60,133 bases of DNA from Hydrotalea flava (GTDB lineage: Bacteria > Bacteroidota > Bacteroidia > Chitinophagales > Chitinophagaceae), in the NCBI RefSeq assembly GCF_001623405.1, contig NZ_LUHG01000093.1, positions 1-60,133 on the forward strand. The letters are read 5' to 3'. Positions 16,072 through 26,049 of this stretch are shown here, piece after piece. Below the pieces are notes generated by a model. The model saw only the letters and a list, made by a program, of their open reading frames with translations. It was not told where the DNA came from and made no database searches. Every line of letters begins with the position of its first letter. Within the stretch, counting starts at the first letter, position 1. A program made the translations under genes and the position numbers.

Positions 16072-18471
16072 TCATTTTAATCTTAATTTTTTTGCATACA
16101 GGTTACTTAAACCATAGGTAATGAATACAATGCTGATGGTACTGGCAGGCATTAATATGGCTGCTATCATGGGTGATAGTATGCCTTGCACTGCAAAATA
16201 TATTCCGATGATATTGTATAGAATTGAAACGATGAAAGCAGTAATAATAATCCATCGGTTTGCTTTGGCCAACTGAATGAAGGCGGGTAACCGGTGTAAT
16301 TGAGCTGCATCCAAAATTACATCGCTGGCAGGTGTAAAATTGTTGCTGTTTTCAGAAACGGCAATACCAACGTTGGCTTGTTGTAAAGCACCGGCATCGT
16401 TTAGTCCATCACCCACCATCATAACGGTATAGCCTTTACTTTGTAGTTGTTCAATAAACAACAATTTATCATTCGGTTTTTGGTGAAACAGCGTAATGGC
16501 ATTAAAGCCGAGTAATGATTGCAGATAATTTTTTTCGCCGGCATTATCGCCACTTAATATGGCAAGTGCATATTTATTTTGCAATTGTCTCCTTAAAGTA
16601 TGTAGTCCGGGCCGGTAGCTGTTTTTAAAAATAAATTTTCCAATCATTGTACCTTCAAGTGAGAAGTATACCGATGATGTATCATCAGCATTTGCTTCCT
16701 GTTCAGTGATAAATGTTTTTGCACCAATGGCTATCCATTCATCTTCAACAATGCCTTCAATTCCTTTGCCGGGTATTTCGCGGTAGCCGGTTATTTTAGC
16801 ACCACTGCTTACTTTTAACCATTGTACAATTGCCTTGCTTAACGGGTGGGTTGATTGTGCCGCTAATGTGGCAATTTTTCTTTTTAAGGATTCCGCAAGT
16901 GGCATACCGTTGTATGTAATATTTTCATAACGGCCGGTAGTAAGGGTTCCTGTTTTGTCAAATACAATATAATCTACTTTTGCAATGGTTTCAATAGTAG
17001 CTGCATTACGTAGGTAAAAATTATTGCGTCCTAAGCGGCGTAAGATGGTACCATTGGTAAATGTATTGCTTAGCAACAAAGCACAGGGGCAGGCCACAAT
17101 TAAAACGGCTGTTACTGCCTGCCATAGTTTTGAAACATCGTGCATGTACCAATACAAACCGGCAATGGCTGCAATGGTAAATACAATCCAGGTGAAATAA
17201 CGACTGAGTGCATCAACAAAAGAATGTTTTGATTTTTGTTCAGCTTCTTTAAAAGTGCTACGGTTCCATAGTTTGGTTAAATAGCTTTGCGCTACTTCTT
17301 TTATAACCAGCAACTCTATATTACTGCCTAATTGTTTACCGCCGGCATATATCATTTCGCCCATTTGTTTTTCAACCGGTATGCTTTCACCGGTAACAAA
17401 ACTGTAATCAATCAACGCTTTACCCTTGGTTAAAATGCCATCTGCCGGTATTAGTTCCTGGTGATGAATGAGTAATGTATCATCTAACTGAATATTGGGC
17501 AGGGTAACAATTTCTTCGTTGTTGTTTTTGATGCGTGATACTGCAATGGGGAAATACGCCGTATAATCCCGATCAAAATTGAGCTGTTCGTAGGTTTTAT
17601 CCTGTAAAATACGGCCTACCAGCATAAAAAAAACAATGCCACTCATGCTGTCTAAATACCCACTGCCTGTATGTGTAAAAATTTCTATCATGCTTCGTAT
17701 AAAAGTTACCCAAATAGCCAGCACAATAGGCGTATCAATATTCAGGTATTTGTGGCGCAAACTTTTAAAAGCGCTGTTGTAAAATTCTGTTGCTGCATAC
17801 AATATTACCGGCAAACTGAGTAAAACACTCATGTAACGAAACAGGCCTGCTAAATTTTTTTCTTTATCATCAATTCCCAAATATTCGGGAAAGCTTAATA
17901 GCATAATGTTGGCAAAGCAGAAACCGGCCACCCCTAATTTGTAAATTTTTGATTGATTGATGCGTGGTTTTTGTTGCTGTAAATTTTGTAGGCTTATATA
18001 AGGCTCATAACCAATGGAAGTGAGTAGTTCAGCTACTTTACGCATGCTTATTTTGGCATGATTAAATACAATATCAGCTTCTTTTCGGGTAAAATTTACT
18101 TTGCTGCTAATAATATTTTCATTGAGCCGGTGCAGGTTTTCAATTAACCAAAGGCAACTACTGCAATGCATGTGTGGCAAATAAAATGTAACATGTGTTT
18201 GGGTATCATCTTTAAATACGGTAAGGGCTTTCTGTACGGAATCATCGTCTAAAAAAGCAAACTGATTGTGTCGAACTTTAATTTTTTGACTGCTGCCCGG
18301 ATTGTTGCTAATGGCATAATAATCGCACATGCCGGTTTTGTTCAATATTTCATAAACCGATTTACAACCTTCGCAACAAAAGTTTTTATCGTAAGCCTGA
18401 ATGGGTTCACTGCCACAATCTTCTCCACAATGATAGCAGGCTGTAGCAACGCCGGTAAATGATTTACTCAT
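16072..18471 (-). CDS. ccoI: Copper-exporting P1B-type ATPase CcoI/FixI
   Basis: A 799-aa ATPase for copper loading of the cbb3 oxidase. The N-terminus has the CcoI-type Cys cluster (Cys12, 15, 19 and Cys32, 33, 36), then an HMA domain with MHCSSC at about residues 100-106. Eight membrane helices are expected. The key motifs are TGES, the transmembrane CPC in ACPCALLLS, the phosphorylated DKTGTLTTG, the HP in THPLSKA and GDGLNDAGAL. It overlaps the hemerythrin-like gene by 8 bp and runs in the same direction as the cco operon. Confidence 0.95.
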   Translation of the reverse strand: MSKSFTGVATACYHCGEDCGSEPIQAYDKNFCCEGCKSVYEILNKTGMCDYYAISNNPGSSQKIKVRHNQFAFLDDDSVQKALTVFKDDTQTHVTFYLPHMHCSSCLWLIENLHRLNENIISSKVNFTRKEADIVFNHAKISMRKVAELLTSIGYEPYISLQNLQQQKPRINQSKIYKLGVAGFCFANIMLLSFPEYLGIDDKEKNLAGLFRYMSVLLSLPVILYAATEFYNSAFKSLRHKYLNIDTPIVLAIWVTFIRSMIEIFTHTGSGYLDSMSGIVFFMLVGRILQDKTYEQLNFDRDYTAYFPIAVSRIKNNNEEIVTLPNIQLDDTLLIHHQELIPADGILTKGKALIDYSFVTGESIPVEKQMGEMIYAGGKQLGSNIELLVIKEVAQSYLTKLWNRSTFKEAEQKSKHSFVDALSRYFTWIVFTIAAIAGLYWYMHDVSKLWQAVTAVLIVACPCALLLSNTFTNGTILRRLGRNNFYLRNAATIETIAKVDYIVFDKTGTLTTGRYENITYNGMPLAESLKRKIATLAAQSTHPLSKAIVQWLKVSSGAKITGYREIPGKGIEGIVEDEWIAIGAKTFITEQEANADDTSSVYFSLEGTMIGKFIFKNSYRPGLHTLRRQLQNKYALAILSGDNAGEKNYLQSLLGFNAITLFHQKPNDKLLFIEQLQSKGYTVMMVGDGLNDAGALQQANVGIAVSENSNNFTPASDVILDAAQLHRLPAFIQLAKANRWIIITAFIVSILYNIIGIYFAVQGILSPMIAAILMPASTISIVFITYGLSNLYAKKLRLK

Positions 18472-18994
18472 GCTTTCTGGTAGTTTTAATGAGATAGGGA
18501 TATAATTTCTTTCGCTCTAATTCCATCCATGATTGAATTTTTTTCTCTAACAGAAACAGATGATTGATGTAGTTTTTTAAATCGGTATCCCAATCTTTTT
18601 TTATCATGTAGTTGTTCACTATTTTACGTTGCTGATGTAATGCTTTGGTGAACAAATCATGCTTTTCCTGCATGGTTTCTAATAAATGTGTATTTAAAAT
18701 ATACTCATCGCATGCAGATTCCTGATTGGATTGTTTTTTTAAATATGGAAAAAAATGTTCCTGTTCGGCCCTGATGTATTGGCCAATTTCTTTGTTAATT
18801 TGAAACAGCCTTCGGCTTAGTTGCGGTAAAAGGGTAGAATGGTATTTCCCGGAATGGAGTAATATTTCCAATTGATGTTTTGATTGTTCCAGCATTTCCA
18901 ATATAATCGGATGATGTTCTACCATAATTAAATTGCACGAACTTTCCAGCGTAAGTGGCCCATCTAACCATTTATTTAAAAAATTCAATCTCAT
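18464..18994 (-). CDS. Hemerythrin-like (HHE/RIC-type) protein
   Basis: A 176-aa all-helical protein. Residues suited to a di-iron site repeat through it: VEHHPIILEMLE (about 25-36), RAEQEHFFPYLKK (about 75-87), LETMQEKHDLF (about 107-117) and ERKKLYPYL near the end. This spacing resembles hemerythrin HHE domains and the Fe-S repair protein RIC/ScdA, although not every ligand is clear. Such proteins bind oxygen, NO or iron. Its end overlaps the start of ccoI by 8 bp, so the two form an operon. A Crp/Fnr-like box lies upstream. Confidence 0.55.
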   Translation of the reverse strand: MRLNFLNKWLDGPLTLESSCNLIMVEHHPIILEMLEQSKHQLEILLHSGKYHSTLLPQLSRRLFQINKEIGQYIRAEQEHFFPYLKKQSNQESACDEYILNTHLLETMQEKHDLFTKALHQQRKIVNNYMIKKDWDTDLKNYINHLFLLEKKIQSWMELERKKLYPYLIKTTRKHE

Positions 18995-19013
18995 CTTCTT
19001 CCCCTTTTAATTG

Positions 19014-19056
19014 CAAATTATTGTGCAATGCTGAGCGGGAATATGACGTTCCTCAA
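19014..19056 (-). promoter_or_regulatory. Candidate Crp/Fnr-dependent promoter of the hemerythrin-ccoI pair
   Basis: On the minus strand TTGAGGAACGTCAT (19043-19056) keeps both outer halves of the Fnr consensus (TTGA and TCA), with one wrong base at position 5. Its centre is 32 bp before the middle of ATAATTTG (19014-19021), a partial match to TAnnTTTG. The spacing matches that of the ccoS promoter. Confidence 0.42.
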
Positions 19057-19113
19057 CCGGAAATATGATAGTTATCAGTTTTTATTTCCATTGCCTGCTG
19101 ATATAGTAGAAGA

Positions 19114-19893
19114 TTAATGCAACACCATTTGTTGAAAGGCGGCTGAGTCGCCATTAAATACATCAAAATCAACTTTTGTTTTAATGCCATTGATATGCCC
19201 TTCATTGCTGTGTTGCCAAAACTGCCAGGGTCTTTGAATACGCGGTTGTTGGGGTTCTTTATAATGAGCCACCCATAGTGGGTAATCATCAAATGCTTTA
19301 CCTAAGTAACTTTCATAAAAACTGGCATAGGTGTAAATGATAGGCTTTACTTTATAAAAATTTTCTATGGTTTGTAGGTAATCTTTCAATCTTTTTTTGA
19401 GTTGGGTAGGGTTTACACCATACAATTCTTCTACATCAACCGCAGGCGGTAAATCGCCGGTTTGTAGTTGTACGGTGCGAATAAAATTTTGTGCCTGTTG
19501 TGCTCCGTTTTTAGTGGCAATAAAAAAATGATAGGCACCACGGGTAAAGCCAAATTGCTGTAATTGCTGCCAGTTTATTTTAAATTGTTTATCGGCATCC
19601 GATAGTCCTTCGGTTGCCTTAATAAACACAAAACCAATGGCAATATGGTCTGATCTGGTATTTTTTACCATGCCCCAGCTAATATTGCTTTGATGTACAC
19701 TCACATCAATGCCATGTATACTGTAGTTGTCGGGCAGTGGTATGCCAAAATCGGCATCATACGTAAATTCAATGGGGGTGGGGGTGTCTTTTTCCTGTTG
19801 TAACAAATATACCAACAGCAGCAGCAGTACCAGGAAAATGCCTGTAAGCATCCATATAACCGGCGATGTTTTTTTCTTTTTTTTCTTAGCCAT
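19114..19893 (-). CDS. Glycoside hydrolase family 25 lysozyme, membrane-anchored
   Basis: A 259-aa protein. A Lys-rich N-terminus is followed by one membrane helix (about residues 12-30). The GH25 domain covers about 55-255: HGIDVSVHQSNISWGMVK carries the first catalytic Asp, IGFVFIKATEG follows, and PPAVDVEELYG carries the Asp/Glu pair of the active site. The fold cleaves the MurNAc-GlcNAc bond of peptidoglycan. The anchor would hold the enzyme on the periplasmic side of the inner membrane. No neighbour suggests a phage origin. Confidence 0.9.
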   Translation of the reverse strand: MAKKKKKKTSPVIWMLTGIFLVLLLLLVYLLQQEKDTPTPIEFTYDADFGIPLPDNYSIHGIDVSVHQSNISWGMVKNTRSDHIAIGFVFIKATEGLSDADKQFKINWQQLQQFGFTRGAYHFFIATKNGAQQAQNFIRTVQLQTGDLPPAVDVEELYGVNPTQLKKRLKDYLQTIENFYKVKPIIYTYASFYESYLGKAFDDYPLWVAHYKEPQQPRIQRPWQFWQHSNEGHINGIKTKVDFDVFNGDSAAFQQMVLH

Positions 19894-20023
19894 GCTGCGC
19901 AGCGAAATTGAGTTACAAAAATGACATATTCATGGAATCAAAATCAAAATCATTTTTCGAATAGAGGAAGATGTTGAAGATAAACGGCATTTTAACAGGA
20001 ATGAACTTATTTTTACATTCATT

Positions 20024-21055
20024 ATGCCGTATTTTAATTTAAATGATAGTCTGAATTTAATCAGTAAGTTCACCTTCGCCCGACTGTGGAATGCCGGCAA
20101 AGTATGGATTAGTTATCGGATTAGCCGAATGCTGGGAAGGCCTGTTCAATGGGGTTTACCCATTTCTGTTTCGTTTGAGCCTACTACTTCCTGTAACCTG
20201 CGTTGCCCTGAATGTCCGAGTGGTATGCGGGAATTTACCCGACCTACCGGCATGCTGGAAAGCAATTTCTTTAAAAAAACAATTGATGAAATTCACAAAG
20301 AACTATTGTACCTGATTTTTTATTTTCAGGGAGAACCTTATTTGAATCCTGCTTTTTTAGAGATGGTGCAATATGCACATGATAAGGGTATTTATACTGC
20401 TACCTCTACCAATGCCCACTATTTAACCGATGAAAAAGCGAGAAAAACTGTTGAAAGCGGATTAGACAGGCTTATCATTTCTATTGATGGTACTACACAG
20501 GATGTGTATGAGCAATACAGGGTAGGAGGTAAATTAGAAAAAGTAATTGAAGGAGCCCGCAATATTGTAAAATGGAAAAAAGCGCTGAACAGTAAAACAC
20601 CTTTTGTATTTTTTCAGTTTTTAGTGGTGAAGCCGAATGAACATCAGATAGAAGCCATTAAACAATTGGGAAAAGAAGTTGGGGTAGATCAGGTTCGGTT
20701 TAAAACCGCACAGGTGTATGATTTTGAAAATGATCCCAATCAGTTAATTCCATCTATTGATAAATACAGCCGTTATAAAAAAGATAAATCGGGTAAACGT
20801 GTGGTGAAAAGTGGATTGGGTAATCATTGCTGGAAATTATGGCATGCCAATGTAATTACTTGGGATGGATTGGTGGTGCCTTGTTGTTTTGATAAAGATG
20901 CCCAGCACCAGTTGGGTAATTTGGCAACGCAAAGCTTTAAGGAAACCTGGCAAAACAAAAATTATAAGCAATTTAGAAGTGCTATTATGCAAAGCAGGAG
21001 AAATATTGATATTTGTGCCAATTGCAGTGAAGGATTAAAGGTTTGGGAAGATTGA
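20024..21055 (+). CDS. Radical SAM protein with SPASM-type C-terminus
   Basis: A 343-aa enzyme. The radical SAM cluster motif C57-x3-C61-x2-C64 is in TSCNLRCPEC. The fold continues with FQGEPYLNP (the SAM-binding GGEP equivalent) and LIISIDGTTQDVYEQYR. The C-terminal SPASM-like part has Cys in GNHCWKLW, VPCCFDKD and ICANCSEG, enough for a further Fe-S cluster. No precursor peptide gene is seen nearby, so a peptide-maturase role is not supported. Bacteroidota often carry such stand-alone members with unknown substrates. A MarR regulator follows by 25 bp. Confidence 0.88.
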   Translation: MPYFNLNDSLNLISKFTFARLWNAGKVWISYRISRMLGRPVQWGLPISVSFEPTTSCNLRCPECPSGMREFTRPTGMLESNFFKKTIDEIHKELLYLIFYFQGEPYLNPAFLEMVQYAHDKGIYTATSTNAHYLTDEKARKTVESGLDRLIISIDGTTQDVYEQYRVGGKLEKVIEGARNIVKWKKALNSKTPFVFFQFLVVKPNEHQIEAIKQLGKEVGVDQVRFKTAQVYDFENDPNQLIPSIDKYSRYKKDKSGKRVVKSGLGNHCWKLWHANVITWDGLVVPCCFDKDAQHQLGNLATQSFKETWQNKNYKQFRSAIMQSRRNIDICANCSEGLKVWED

Positions 21056-21080
21056 TAAAGGTTAAAAATAAATTTTATTT

Positions 21081-21524
21081 ATGGAAATTGAGCAGGAAAT
21101 ACCGCAGTTACATTTTCGTAACGAATATCATAAAGCCATTGTAAATATTATTTTTACAGCAAATTGGTTGCAGGAAAAAATCAGGCAGTTTCTAACGCCT
21201 GAAGATATTACCGCTCAGCAATACAATATTTTACGTATTGTGCATGCCAGTGCCGTACCCCTTTCTACCTTGCAGATAAGAGCGCAGATGTTGGATAAAA
21301 TGAGTGACACCAGCAGAATGGTTGACCGCTTGGCGGCTAAAAAATTATTAGAAAAACGGATGGCAACGAATGATAAACGGAAAGTAGCCATTTATTTAAC
21401 TGCTGAAGGTGTGGGTGTTTTGCACAGAATTGAAGCAAGAATTCATGAGTTAGATGCAATGGTTGCTGCTTTATCGGTAAACGATGCACAATTGCTCAAT
21501 GGTTTATTAAATGCTATCCGATAA
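21081..21524 (+). CDS. MarR-family transcriptional regulator
   Basis: A 147-aa winged-helix regulator. The DNA-binding part covers about residues 45-115: ITAQQYNILRIVHAS, PLSTLQIRAQMLDKMSDTSRMVDRL as recognition region, and KRMATNDKRKVAIYLTAEG as the wing. It is 25 bp after the radical SAM gene and may be cotranscribed. A 10-bp inverted repeat (GATAAGATTA at 21520-21529, TAATCTTATC at 21562-21571) overlaps the end of the gene and could act as a hairpin. Confidence 0.92.
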   Translation: MEIEQEIPQLHFRNEYHKAIVNIIFTANWLQEKIRQFLTPEDITAQQYNILRIVHASAVPLSTLQIRAQMLDKMSDTSRMVDRLAAKKLLEKRMATNDKRKVAIYLTAEGVGVLHRIEARIHELDAMVAALSVNDAQLLNGLLNAIR

Positions 21525-21691
21525 GATTACCTGCATTTTTCAGATATTAATTTTTTTATGTTAATCTTATCTAACCGGTACATATTTCATCTACTTTAAA
21601 ACAAAAAGTAATAACTAGCATTATCTTCGGTTTTTACAATGAATAAAATAAGCCGGTTTTGAATGGCTTATGAATTTGTAATCTCCCAAAA

Positions 21692-23194
21692 ATGAATCGC
21701 CTTATGTATGTAAAGCCGTTAAAGTTATTTTGTTTGCTTTTGATTTGTTTAACAGGAAGTGCACTTTCACTTTGGTCGCAAAAAGCGCCGGTATTTGAAA
21801 TGCGTGGTGTTTGGGTAGCAACAGTGGTAAATATTGACTGGCCTGCAGAAAAAGGCATGTCGGTTGAAGCACAAAAAGCCGATTTTATTCGTTTGTTAGA
21901 TATGCAACAACGCAATGGAATGAATGCCGTTTTTGTACAGATACGGCCTGCTGCCGATGCTTTTTATCCTTCCTCATACGAGCCTTGGAGTGAATTTTTA
22001 AATGGCAAGCAGGGTTTGCCGCCTACGCCGTATTATGATCCGCTGGAGTTTATGATTGAAGAAACCCATCAACGCGGTATGGAATTTCATGCCTGGTTAA
22101 ATCCATATCGGGCTGTTTTTAACATTCACACATCCTCTGTATCACCATCTCACATTACTAAAATTCATCCTGAATGGTTTGTAACGTATGGTAATACAAA
22201 ATATTTCAACCCCGGCCTGCCGGAAGTGCGGCAATTTGTTACCCGGGTAGTTAAAGATATTGTTACCCGTTATAAAGTAGATGGAATACACATGGATGAT
22301 TATTTTTATCCATATAGAATTGCCGGTAAGGAATTTCCCGATGAAAAAGCATACCGGCAATACGGGAATGGATTGAGTAAGGATGAATGGCGAAGAAGTA
22401 ACTGCGACAGCATTATTCATGCATTATATCAAACCATTCGTGCCGTGAATCCTTTTGTGAAATTTGGAATCAGCCCGTTTGGTGTTTGGCGAAATAATAG
22501 TCAGGATCCGGATGGAAGTAATACCAAAGCCGGACAAACCAATTATGATGATTTATATGCAGATATTTTATTGTGGTTGAAAAAAGGCTGGATTGATTAT
22601 GTAGCACCACAGTTATACTGGGAGCAAGGGCATAAGTTAGCCGATTTTGATACCCTGCTGGCCTGGTGGAATGCACATACTTATGGCAGAGATTTATATA
22701 TTGGCCAGGCTATTTACCGTGCCGGAACTAATGCTGCCTGGCGCAACCCTAATGAATTACCCAATCAGTTAAAAGCTATTAGAAGCTATTCTACCACACA
22801 AGGCAGTATTTTTTTTAGCAGTAAAAATTTTGAAAGTAATCCCAATGGCTGGTCTGACAGTCTTCGCTATAATTATTATGCATTGCCTGCTATAGTGCCG
22901 CCCATGCAGTGGATTGACAGCACAAAACCACCAACACCCATATTCGCAAAAAGTAATGGTAATCTGTTTACGTTACATTATTCCGGTAAACAACCCGTTA
23001 AAGCATTTGCGATATTTGCCCTGCCCGAAAATGTTACTGAAAATATAGCTTATGCCACACTGATTAAATTATTGATTGCCGATAAAGAAGTAACTTATGA
23101 AAGGTTAGCTTCACTAATACCTGCCAATAACCGTTTATTTGCAGCAGTAGTGAGTGAACATAATGTGCTCAGTAATTGGATTGAGTTGAAATAA
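21692..23194 (+). CDS. GHL10/DUF187 family glycoside hydrolase-like exported protein
   Basis: A 500-aa exported protein; residues 1-29 form a signal peptide ending near LWSQ. The TIM-barrel part begins FEMRGVWVATVVNIDWP, the hallmark of the GHL10 family, and contains NAVFVQIRPAADAFYPS, GMEFHAWLNPYRA, DGIHMDDYFYPY and KFGISPFGVW. It ends with a C-terminal beta-sandwich of about 90 residues. Members act on polysaccharide or peptidoglycan; some with related domains are denuded-glycan hydrolases. The substrate here is unknown. Confidence 0.88.
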   Translation: MNRLMYVKPLKLFCLLLICLTGSALSLWSQKAPVFEMRGVWVATVVNIDWPAEKGMSVEAQKADFIRLLDMQQRNGMNAVFVQIRPAADAFYPSSYEPWSEFLNGKQGLPPTPYYDPLEFMIEETHQRGMEFHAWLNPYRAVFNIHTSSVSPSHITKIHPEWFVTYGNTKYFNPGLPEVRQFVTRVVKDIVTRYKVDGIHMDDYFYPYRIAGKEFPDEKAYRQYGNGLSKDEWRRSNCDSIIHALYQTIRAVNPFVKFGISPFGVWRNNSQDPDGSNTKAGQTNYDDLYADILLWLKKGWIDYVAPQLYWEQGHKLADFDTLLAWWNAHTYGRDLYIGQAIYRAGTNAAWRNPNELPNQLKAIRSYSTTQGSIFFSSKNFESNPNGWSDSLRYNYYALPAIVPPMQWIDSTKPPTPIFAKSNGNLFTLHYSGKQPVKAFAIFALPENVTENIAYATLIKLLIADKEVTYERLASLIPANNRLFAAVVSEHNVLSNWIELK

Positions 23195-23217
23195 TTACAT
23201 GCTATAAAGAAGTGCTA

Positions 23218-25203
23218 TTACTGTTGCGCAAAACTAATTCGTTTTAAAGGAAGATATGTTTTGGGGGTAATTAACAGCGGCACCCTTTCAACAACGGTAG
23301 TGGCATTGTCTAAACCAAATGCTTTTTGATCAGACTGTGCCAAATGTTTAATGGCAAAATAGGCATCCATAATAAAACCTTCTTTTACTGAAAGCTCATT
23401 TTCTACCGATAGGAAGGTTTCCAGAATAACATAAGTAATATCTGTATGAAAGTTACTTGCATCTAAGTCCTCATATTTATTAATGCTGCAGAGTTCATTG
23501 TTTTTTCTCATTTCCTGCATTACCATTTTAACCAATAAATTAATTCGGGGCTGAATTCGGAAACCAAGTTTAAAATTAATTTTAATCACTTTATCGGGCA
23601 GTAAATCTGTAACACTATATGCCATTTCATAAGGGTTATCGGCCCTGTCAATGTGCACAAACCAATACACATCAGCACGTTTTGGTTTTCGGTTTAAAAT
23701 GGAATCAATAATTCTTTTTTCTATATCTCCATCACTATCGGCCTTGGTTAAGTAAACCAAATGAGTGGCATATTTGGGTACTTCTTTATCTGCACTCAGC
23801 AATTGCAAAGGGGTTGTGTAGTCTTTTACTTTTAAAAATTGCAAATAACTGTTGGTAATTTTTCGGGCTTTAAACCAAACAAACATGATAAACATCAGGC
23901 CAAATTCAAAAAATAAAAACATCCAGCGTTGTTTTATTTTAGCAACATTGGTAATAAAAAACGAAACTTCTACAATTAAAAAAATGGTCATAATTACTGC
24001 AATCAGCCAATGGTTCCATTTTTTTACCCGATACATAAACACAAACATAAGGCTGGTAGTCATTAACATCGCTATCACAATAGAAAAGCCATAGGCCGCT
24101 TCCATAGCAGAACTATCTTTAAAATACAACATCATGCCCACACAGCCAATCCATAAAATCCAGTTAAGGCTGGGTATATAAATTTGGCCTTTTACGTTGG
24201 TCGGATATTTCACGGTAACTCTTGGCCAAAAGTTCATACTTATGGCTTCACTAATTAAAGTAAATGAACCGCTAATTAAAGCCTGACTGGCAATAATGGT
24301 AGCAAAAGTGGCCACTATAATTCCTACTAACAAAAACCAATGGGGCATTAATGCATAAAATGGATTGGTGTTACCTAAATATGTTTCTTTTTGAGTTAAT
24401 AACCAGGCTCCCTGCCCCATATAATTAAAAATCAATGCAATTTTTACAAATATCCAACTCACCTGTATATTTTTTTTACCGCAATGCCCTAAGTCGCTAT
24501 ACAATGCCTCAGCACCTGTTGTACATAAGAATACCGCACCCAACAGCCAGAATCCATGCGGATAATTTATTAATAATTCAATACCATAATAGGGGTTGAT
24601 GGCGTTGATAATTCCGGGATGATGCCATACCTGTAAAAAACCCAATAAAAAAATCATGCTAAACCATACCAGCATAATAGGGCCAAATGCAAATCCTACC
24701 ACTTTGGTTCCAAAGCGTTGAAAGAAAAATAAAAGCGAAATAATACCTACTACAATGCCAATGGTAATTGCATTTCCGGGAATGATGGTATTTTGTAAAG
24801 AATGAATGCCATTTAAGCCCTCTACAGCTGAAGCTACAGAAATGGGTGGGGTAATAATGCCATCTGCCAATAAAGTGGCTGCGCCAATTATAGCTGGTAT
24901 GTACAACCATTTTGCATAACGCCTTACCAGAGCAAATAATGAAAAAATGCCACCTTCACCTTTGTTATCAGCCTGAAGGGTTAATAACACATATTTAAAA
25001 GTTGTTTGCAGGGTTAAAGTCCATATAATGCAGGAAATACCCCCATAAACTAATTCTTCAGAAATGGGCCTATCACCAATAATTGATCTGAAAACATATA
25101 GAGGCGAAGTGCCAATATCTCCATATATAATACCTAATGTAACCAATAATCCGGCAGCAGATAATTGGTGTAAATGCTTTGAACTGTTTGATTCAGTTTT
25201 CAT
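23218..25203 (-). CDS. kup: KUP-type potassium uptake transporter
   Basis: A 661-aa transporter. The N-terminal 440 residues hold about 12 membrane helices and begin AAGLLVTLGIIYGDIGTSPLYVFR, the KUP signature. TTGAEALYSDLGHCG is the second conserved stretch. The C-terminal 200 residues are cytoplasmic. KUP proteins take up K+ with H+. The region upstream (25204-25456) has a TAACTTTG -7 element at 25377-25384 on the minus strand, implying a 5' leader of about 165 nt. No known riboswitch was recognised in it. Confidence 0.96.
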   Translation of the reverse strand: MKTESNSSKHLHQLSAAGLLVTLGIIYGDIGTSPLYVFRSIIGDRPISEELVYGGISCIIWTLTLQTTFKYVLLTLQADNKGEGGIFSLFALVRRYAKWLYIPAIIGAATLLADGIITPPISVASAVEGLNGIHSLQNTIIPGNAITIGIVVGIISLLFFFQRFGTKVVGFAFGPIMLVWFSMIFLLGFLQVWHHPGIINAINPYYGIELLINYPHGFWLLGAVFLCTTGAEALYSDLGHCGKKNIQVSWIFVKIALIFNYMGQGAWLLTQKETYLGNTNPFYALMPHWFLLVGIIVATFATIIASQALISGSFTLISEAISMNFWPRVTVKYPTNVKGQIYIPSLNWILWIGCVGMMLYFKDSSAMEAAYGFSIVIAMLMTTSLMFVFMYRVKKWNHWLIAVIMTIFLIVEVSFFITNVAKIKQRWMFLFFEFGLMFIMFVWFKARKITNSYLQFLKVKDYTTPLQLLSADKEVPKYATHLVYLTKADSDGDIEKRIIDSILNRKPKRADVYWFVHIDRADNPYEMAYSVTDLLPDKVIKINFKLGFRIQPRINLLVKMVMQEMRKNNELCSINKYEDLDASNFHTDITYVILETFLSVENELSVKEGFIMDAYFAIKHLAQSDQKAFGLDNATTVVERVPLLITPKTYLPLKRISFAQQ

Positions 25204-25456
25204 GATTTGCTTTAATTGTTATCATTTGGAGGTATAACAGCATCGTTACTGTTACATGCGGAATGTTGCGGTTATATTTTAAGAAAACAGGAGAAAGGTG
25301 AATGATGGTAGTAGCCACGTAAAAATATTACGGACAGAAAGTGTAAAGGTTGGGTTGCCATACTGATAAGAATGTGCAAAGTTATAACACATTAATACCC
25401 ACTATGGATAACAGGTAACCGTATTAAGCAAAATTTAATACGTTAAGGGTAGATTT

Positions 25457-25963
25457 TTATATCAAAACAACATTAGCAACTGATGTAGATGATTGATGCC
25501 ATTTTCCAAACAGGGTTTCTACTGCGGTGAATCGATAATTGAAAATTTGTTGCAATTGTTTTTTTACCATAAGGCTGTTGGCAATATCTCCCAAACAACT
25601 AAATGGAATTTTGTAGTGAACAATATCCGTCATTTCAACGCCACCGTTAACTGATTTAAAATGGTGTTGGTGATGCCAGAGTGTATAAGGTCCAAAGCGT
25701 TGTTCATCCACAAAATATTGTTGTGGCACTACATGTGTAATTTCAGTCATCCAGTATAATGGAATACCCAATATTGGTTTTACCGTATATTCAATAATTT
25801 GTCCGGCATACATTTCAGGGCTGTGGTGTTTGCTGATGATTTCAAATCCAAAATGGGCGGGTGTAATGGTTTTTAAATTATCGGGTTTGCTAAAAAAATC
25901 CCATGCTGTAGCAATATCTGTAGGAATATATTGAATGGTTTTGATAGAATAAACTTTTGACAT
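25457..25963 (-). CDS. SRPBCC-fold ligand-binding protein
   Basis: A 168-aa soluble protein of the START/Bet v1-like (SRPBCC) fold. It begins with QYIPTDIATAWDFFSKPDNLKTITPAHFGFE, the typical first strand and helix of this family. The middle has EYTVKPILGIPLYWMTEITHV and the end has a long helix. In some bacteria similar proteins are called cell division inhibitors, but the function here is not known. It stands alone between kup and the porin. Confidence 0.8.
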   Translation of the reverse strand: MSKVYSIKTIQYIPTDIATAWDFFSKPDNLKTITPAHFGFEIISKHHSPEMYAGQIIEYTVKPILGIPLYWMTEITHVVPQQYFVDEQRFGPYTLWHHQHHFKSVNGGVEMTDIVHYKIPFSCLGDIANSLMVKKQLQQIFNYRFTAVETLFGKWHQSSTSVANVVLI

Positions 25964-25989
25964 CCTGTTATTTTACCGTAATAACAAAA

Positions 25990-26034
25990 TAAAAACGGTA
26001 AGGTTCTCAGGGACGATGAAAAACCTTACCGTTA
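25990..26034 (-). terminator. Rho-independent terminator of the porin gene
   Basis: A perfect 12-bp stem (AACGGTAAGGTT, 25994-26005, with its complement at 26022-26033) with a 16-nt loop is followed by TTTTT on the minus strand. It lies 17 bp after the porin stop. Confidence 0.8.
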
Positions 26035-26049
26035 TGCGTATTTCTTAAG

